Below the pieces are notes generated by a model. It ran no database searches and was not told where the DNA came from. It saw nothing but the letters and a program-made list of their open reading frames with translations. Below, in pieces: positions 58,701 to 64,000 of a stretch of DNA of 64,000 nucleotides. This DNA comes from Neopestalotiopsis rosae (Eukaryota > Ascomycota > Sordariomycetes > Amphisphaeriales > Sporocadaceae). The position numbers were made by a program, and so were the translations under genes. The first letter of the stretch is position 1. Every line of letters begins with the position of its first letter. Where the stretch lies: the NCBI GenBank assembly GCA_023078685.1, contig JALGAS010000002.1, positions 3,348,001 to 3,412,000 on the forward strand, in the 5' to 3' direction.

Positions 58701-61245
58701 CTTCTTGCCTGGAGGAGGTGCCGATCCAACACCTCCGACAACCCCACCAAGTTTATACACGGTTGATATTCCTAGGAGGTCCTCCTATATACTAAGCCAA
58801 CATGTCGTGGAGCCATCTCTGGAAGCACATCCGTTGCCGCCTTTCATTCCAGACTTAACCACACTGAAGGCCAGGACTCCGTCGGAGCATACTGGGACCC
58901 AGCCTTCACTTGGCCACCCCTCAATGATCTCGATTCAGCAAACCCCTAACCGACCTCCGCTGTCAGCTTTGCGACACCGAGGGCACCTACGCCAACGATC
59001 TAGTCGAAGCTTCCGATCGCAACACTCTTTGTCGCATCGCAGATGGGCCTCGATCAACAGCGCCTTTCCGAGATCGACAATTAGGAGTTTCGATGCGACA
59101 ACGGTGTCTGAAGAGTCAAGAGTTTCAGAAATAATGCCTCAACCACTTCGAGTTCTTCGTCGGCGTCCAGGTGGTGATCTCCGAGGGGCACAGAACATTG
59201 CGGATCTCGATGCCTTTCCTTTGCACAGGTCGCGGTCGGCAGGATCTCTGACAACTTATTCGGAATCCTTGAGGAGTTCCTACCTTCGAAGCCCGGTCAG
59301 GGACTCTGAAGGATACGTCGACGTCTTTGGAAGTGACTACTCACAACACCGGGGAGATGTGTTTTCCTTGGGAGCTATGGCGGAGAAGTCCAAGCATCCA
59401 TTGTCGCTTTTCAGTACTCACTCCTCCAAACCGGTTTTGCGACCATCATTCGAAGCTGAAGCGCAAAAGCTTGCGCAGATCCCTGATGACGATGACGACG
59501 ATGGAGGCATAGAATCAGCACTGGCCAAGCTTGAAGGCAGGAAGCTCTCAATTGAACCGCAAGATGTACCTGCGCCCAGGATTGCAGAGACTGAACCAGT
59601 GCCGCTTGAGGAGAGCCCAATCGAACATCACTCTCCGGAGAAGGTTCGACATCGCCATCAACATGTCGTCGATGACGAGATACCACAATCTCCAACTCAG
59701 ACAATGTCAGAATCCGTTGCCACGCTCGAGGTTCCCCGGAATGCTGAAGTCATGTCATTTCTGTCTGAAGGTTCTCGGGAATCTTACAACTCTATTCCCT
59801 TGCTAGAAAGAGGTTTGACCGACGATGGACGCAGCCAGACACCCAATCAACAGTGGACTGATCAGTCGGTCTTCGAGGATGAGGATGAGCAAACAACACC
59901 TGCCGCCGAAGGAGCTGCGAAATCATACTTTGGACCTTCGGCATACGAGATTGTAACCAAGACGGAGAGTCTTGAGAAGATTCCCCCTGGAGAGACCGTA
60001 CCCAGAGACGTCTCCTCCCCCACGGAGGTCCTATCGTTCCTGGATGTTGAGAGCGACAACGAGTCGGATTTGTCTTCCGAACTTTCCCTGCAAATCATTC
60101 ACGCAGTGCAGCCAGCTCATGAGGCCATTGATGAAGATCCTGCGGAGAATGACAGCGTACTATTCGAGATTAGTACTGAGGACATGCCTCCACCGCCACA
60201 AGGCAGACCCCCATCTCCTCCCATGACTTTGGCTCAAGCATTGAAGATGTCGCCGCCAGAATCGGTTCGAGAACCACAGCTCCAGGACCATCAAATCTGG
60301 TCGCAAAAACCTCTGCCGCCTACACCCGAGGTGACACCAACAGCTGCCATGCATCAGCAGAATATGGGCCATGCCCAGAACTTTGCAGACAGTCGCGCTG
60401 CTCAGCATAAATCTTTGGAGTCTGAGGATCAGTACTCACAAAAGTTCTCAGTACATTTACCCTTCATTCTGGCCTTTGATTCGGATATCTTGGCACAACA
60501 ATTTACGCTGATAGAAAAAGACGCGCTGAATGAAGTTGACTGGAAGGAACTCATTGATATGCAGTGGAAGAACTCTCACTCCGACTCCAGATCATGGGTT
60601 GACTTTCTGCGTAATAGCGACGCTCGTGGCGTTGAGGTCGTTGTTGCCCGTTTCAACATCATGGTTAAATGGGCCATCTCGGAGATTGTCTTGACGAAGG
60701 ATGACAGAGAACGCGCTCGTTGCATCGTCAAGTACCTGCACATCGCAGCACACTGCAGAAGGTACCGCAACTTCGCCACCATGAGCCAAATCACGATTGC
60801 CTTGACATCGAATGAAATTGCTCGATTGACAAAGACGTGGAATCTGATTCCAGCACAAGATATGCGAATTCTCGATGACCTTGAGACTCTGGTATCGCCT
60901 ACCAAGAATTTCTACAATCTGCGCATTGAAATGGAAGGTGGTGCGATAGAGACCGAAGTTGGCTGCATTCCCTTTGTAGGCATCTACACACATGACCTTC
61001 TCTTCAATGCTCAGCGACCCTCTGAGATTGCCAGCTCCCCCAGCACGCCTCCCTTGGTCAATTTTGAGCGTTGCCGAATCGCAGCGTCCGTGGTCAAGAC
61101 ATTGCTGCGACTCCTCGAGGCAAGCACATACTACCAGTTCCAGCCCATCGAAGGCATAACCGAAAGATGCTTGTGGATGAGTGCTCTCGATGACGACGAC
61201 ATCCGCCGGCATTCAGAGAGCATTGAACCACAACTTACACAATAA
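55709..61245 (+). CDS. LTE1: Ras-type guanine nucleotide exchange factor, LTE1-like
   Basis: Two exons, 55709-56118 and 56247-61245, give 1802 aa. The ATG at 55709 sits in an aaccATGg context. A basic, Ser/Pro-rich N-terminus is followed by a RasGEF_N domain (about residues 385-510, with LVAEITSPSFLDYELISDFFLTFRAFL split by residues in text only, and VRTFVAIRHWILNYFVDDF). Then comes a very long disordered middle (about 530-1500; Pro-, Ser-, Glu-rich, poly-Asp near 1080), and a C-terminal CDC25/RasGEF catalytic domain (about 1540-1790, with FNIMVKWAISEIV, RCIVKYLHIAAHCRRYRNF and the LVNFERCRIAASVVKTLLR end). The two-domain plan with N-terminal RasGEF_N far from the catalytic part matches fungal LTE1, which in yeast supports mitotic exit through Tem1. 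A Cdc25-like role on Ras is the alternative; no SH3 domain is seen. Confidence 0.88.
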
Positions 61246-62192
61246 TTCAGAAAGTCGTATCCCGTACTTTCATCTTGACGAATGACGATCGAAGCCTACA
61301 TCTACAACATTGTACAATATGTACTAATCGGACCGCCTGCCCGCCTACGCGCTATTTTCTACTTGCATTTACACGCATCGTCTGTTATCATAGAACATGC
61401 AACAGCTCACGCATACACCCCTGTATTAGTACGCTTGCGACTATACATGCACAACTTCTTTTCTCCATCTCTTGATACTAAGCAGCGTCCGCTATCCGGT
61501 GAGACTGCTGCGTTGTTCACCACATAATCACCACACCACTACTATTGTACCTTTCGACTGTTTTCCCCCCGCAGATGATGCGTTTGGTCCGACACATCGA
61601 AAGCGAAGAGAGCTAGATGCAGATTTGCATTTCTTGAGCACAGGAGTCGGGGTGTCTTCGTTCTTACAATTTCTTCTCCTTTGTTAGGCCGCCAGCTGAG
61701 CCTTCTATCAGTGGTCAAGAGATTAAAGTTCTCATTGAGACGAGTTGAGGCGCAGTAGACGCAATTGATACCCATAGGAAGACGAAGAAGAATGGAAGCG
61801 GCCACCAAAGGAGACGCCGAGTGGAGCAACTTTGATACCTTAAGAGAAGTCCAATGGAGAGAGGTGGCCAGGACATGATAATATAGATTCAGCTCCATAG
61901 AGTCCTTGTCAATGTAAATACATGACATTGCAGCACACTATATGTTCCCTTGCTGAATGAATTTGGTGAGGTTAAATCTAGTGTATAAAGATGCAAGAAT
62001 GATATCAAGTGTGAGGTAGCAATATTTTCAAATTGACTAAATACAACCTAACATCATGCTTGGTGCCGGAGGAAAAGAATTACTAGACTAGAAGACCTAC
62101 GATATAGAATCAAGAGAAGAAAGTATAATAATATAAGGCCTAGATGCAAGAGAAAATTGAAACAAAAAAGAAGAAACTGGTTATATAACATC
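61246..62192. other. 3' region of LTE1-like gene and spacer
   Basis: About 950 bases with short frames only. The AT-rich part (61950-62190) precedes the tRNA pair on the plus strand, so it lies downstream of the minus-strand tRNAs and could contain their T-run terminators on that strand (plus-strand gaaacaaaaaagaagaaac just left of the first tRNA). Confidence 0.4.
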
Positions 62193-62271
62193 TCCGACAC
62201 GGGGAATCGAACCCCGGGCATGACGGTTCATAATTGAGAGCGTCATATGTTAGCCACTACACCATATCGGA
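62193..62271 (-). tRNA. tRNA-Glu (anticodon CTC) with 8-base intron
   Basis: On the minus strand the gene reads from TCCGATA to TGTCGGA, a 7-bp acceptor stem. D arm GTGT/ACAT, anticodon stem TGACG/CGTCA, T arm CGGGG-TTCGATT-CCCCG. The anticodon loop is C-T-C-T-C-A, then an 8-base intron (attatgaa), then C, so the intron follows position 37 as is canonical. The anticodon CTC reads GAG. The GGTTCGATTCC B box and the TGGTGTAGTGGC A box are intact. Confidence 0.93.
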
Positions 62272-62300
62272 CAGAAGGATATGTAGAGAAACCAGAAAAC

Positions 62301-62381
62301 TCCGACACGGGGAATCGAACCCCGGGCATGACGGATCAGGAAGATGAGAGCGTCATATGTTAGCCACTACACCATATCGGA
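62301..62381 (-). tRNA. tRNA-Glu (anticodon CTC) with 10-base intron
   Basis: Same mature sequence as the neighbouring tRNA gene at 62193-62271, 29 bases away, same strand. The intron at the same site is different in length and sequence (tcttcctgat). Acceptor, D, anticodon and T stems are all fully paired, so the gene looks functional. Confidence 0.93.
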
Positions 62382-62937
62382 ATTGAGTTTTTGTTTTTAT
62401 CTCTTGGTTAGGGAGGTCGTCGCCTATGTCAGTACTTGACGGTGAGGCTAGCGAGAGGGAAAGATGGAAAGAGAAAAATTTTTCACACCGACTCCGTTTA
62501 GTTGACGGGTGGAACTTGTTGATGGGGATTACGTTTGGGAATTTCAGTTGTCTCGAGTCAGGGCGGTAGTAAATAATCCATTGGCAGGCGTGTGTGGGTT
62601 AGACTTGTTATCATGGGCTTCTTCTGCTTGTTGATATCGTGCTCTTGTGGACGCGTGTTGGAGAATACGGTTTCAAATAATACGAATCACGATAGTCATG
62701 CGAAAATCCAACAAGTGTGAATAGTTATCGTCCTTTCATTATGTAGCTAGTGAAATGACTCCTGCAAACCAATGGTATGACCGACCAAACCGCCCTGAAC
62801 GCCATATCCGTGGAGACTAAAAGACTCGAGAATGAACTTCAAAATACCGAATGAGAACGACGAGGGAAAAGACAAGCAAGCTTTTTTTTGTACAACCAAA
62901 ACCAAGAAATGAGAGATGTAAGCCGTTATACAAAAGT
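62382..62937. other. Spacer and NOP58 3' region
   Basis: 556 bases between the tRNA pair and the NOP58 stop codon. No supported gene; part will be the NOP58 3' UTR and part the upstream region of the second tRNA. Confidence 0.4.
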
Positions 62938-64000
62938 TTACGACTTCTCCTTCTTGGCCTTCTTGCTCTTCTTGCTCTCCTTCTCGGCGCCGTTGACATC
63001 GGATCGCCTCCTCTTCTTGCTGCTCTTGTCCTCGACGGCGGAATCCTCCTCGGCTTCCTCTTCCTTGCGCTGCTTCTTGAGCTCCTTCTTGCTGAGAACC
63101 GTCGGGGTTCCGTCGGCGTCGAGCTTGACGTCGCCGCGCTCGTACTTCCTCTTGAACTTGCTGACGGTGATGCCAGCGTCAATAGCGAGGCGCTCAAAGT
63201 CGGCTTCCGTCAGGGTCTTGGGCTGCTGGGGTGTGGGCGGGGCAATCTCGGTGGCTCCGGATTTCCTCTTCTCCTTGGCCGCCTTCTTCTCCTCCTTGGC
63301 CTTGCGCTTGGCCTCCTTTGCCTTCTTCTCGGCATCCGAAGAGTCGTCATCCGAGTCGTCCTCGTTGGCGTCAGCCATGGGCGTGTCCTCAACCTCCTGG
63401 ATCAGGGGCTTGGCAACACCGTCGGCGTCGGCGTTGTAGTTTCTTGAAGGCTTGACCTCGAACTTGCCACCGCTGGTGGGGGCAATCTTGGTACCCTTGG
63501 TCTGAATAGGCTTACCCTCGAGTCTGCGCAGAGCGTTCTCGAGCTTGATGCGAGATCGGATACCGAGCTCGGCTCTCTCCTCGTCGTCAATTTCAATGTC
63601 GGCGCCGTCGACACCCTCAGCGCTCAGCTCAGAAAGAGCATCAACACGGAGGGCAAGAGCAGCCTTAGCAGAAAGCATACGAGCAATCTTTCCCTTGTTC
63701 TTGCCAGTAGCCTGGCCGACGAGGGAGGCGTGGTAGATGAGACCGTACTTGGGAGTGTCGTGCTTGGTCTTGAGAGCGCGGAAAAGCGCCTTCTCGGCAC
63801 CGAGAATCTGAATGGTGGAACCAGGAGACTTGGCGAGCTTCATGAGGGAGCCGGCATGGGCAATCAGGCGGGCACCAACCAGCTCACCGATGAGTTCGGT
63901 CATGTTGGGTGCGATGGCCTTCATACGCGAAGTGAGGTATTGCGACAGCTCTTGACGGTACTCGGTGAAGCTGATGACCTGCTCGGCGAGGAGCTTGATG
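62938..64000 (-). CDS. NOP58: Nucleolar protein NOP58 (box C/D snoRNP core), C-terminal part
   Basis: The minus-strand frame runs from the stop at 62938 through the right edge of the window, so the gene's 5' part is missing; 353 residues are visible. The Nop domain is clear: [55 protein letters not shown] and [16 protein letters not shown]. The tail is rich in Lys and Glu/Asp ([38 protein letters not shown]), the KKE/D repeats typical of NOP58 rather than NOP56. The protein works in the nucleolus with fibrillarin, Nop56 and Snu13 in rRNA 2'-O-methylation and processing. The visible part has no intron. It is convergent with the LTE1-like gene, with two tRNA genes between. Confidence 0.96.
   Translation of the reverse strand, partial: IKLLAEQVISFTEYRQELSQYLTSRMKAIAPNMTELIGELVGARLIAHAGSLMKLAKSPGSTIQILGAEKALFRALKTKHDTPKYGLIYHASLVGQATGKNKGKIARMLSAKAALALRVDALSELSAEGVDGADIEIDDEERAELGIRSRIKLENALRRLEGKPIQTKGTKIAPTSGGKFEVKPSRNYNADADGVAKPLIQEVEDTPMADANEDDSDDDSSDAEKKAKEAKRKAKEEKKAAKEKRKSGATEIAPPTPQQPKTLTEADFERLAIDAGITVSKFKRKYERGDVKLDADGTPTVLSKKELKKQRKEEEAEEDSAVEDKSSKKRRRSDVNGAEKESKKSKKAKKEKS

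Noticed and set aside
1..64000. CRISPR array, rRNA genes, telomeric repeats, 5S rRNA
   Set aside because: None found by reading; the organism type makes CRISPR implausible and no (TTAGGG)n or rRNA sequence occurs.

Overview
The window is nuclear DNA of a filamentous ascomycete (Pezizomycotina). The support is short GT..AG introns of about 50-110 bases in most genes, fungal-type families (Zn2Cys6 regulator, CYP53, CipC-like protein, extracellular intradiol dioxygenase, MFS families), and tRNA-Glu genes with tiny anticodon-loop introns. A Sordariomycete, possibly hypocrealean, fits gene content and style, but this is inference. Exon coordinates come from hand-read splice sites; every spliced model closes in frame.

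Layout. 0-14 kb (accessory): an unknown ORF, epoxide hydrolase EH1, a GNAT acetyltransferase, an F-box-like protein, a cytochrome P450, a CipC-like stress protein and a secreted intradiol dioxygenase. 14-42 kb (catabolic): a GH3 beta-glucosidase divergent from a second epoxide hydrolase (EH2, same exon plan as EH1), two convergent sugar-type MFS transporters, a Zn2Cys6 regulator, a polyol/ketose-type SDR, a dihydroxyacetone-synthase-like transketolase, an ACS-family MFS transporter convergent with a CYP53 benzoate 4-hydroxylase, a monocarboxylate-type MFS transporter and a secreted beta-lactamase-like serine hydrolase. 43-55 kb: gene-poor and partly decayed. It holds a broken SNF2-type helicase fragment, a Cys-rich coding region with a duplicated, clearly constrained 23-residue motif, and further fragments, then about 6 kb with nothing convincing. 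55-64 kb (core): a large Ras-GEF (LTE1-like), two tandem intron-containing tRNA-Glu(CTC) genes and the 3' part of NOP58.

How it may work together (inference). GH3 plus two sugar porters would release and import sugars. The SDR would interconvert polyols and ketopentoses, and the DHA-synthase-like enzyme would use xylulose 5-phosphate, possibly with formaldehyde as acceptor. The P450s, epoxide hydrolases, intradiol dioxygenase and organic-acid transporters point to aromatic or xenobiotic breakdown. CYP53-type O-demethylation could be one formaldehyde source, which would link the two halves. The Zn2Cys6 gene in the middle is the obvious candidate local regulator. Nothing in the sequence proves co-regulation.
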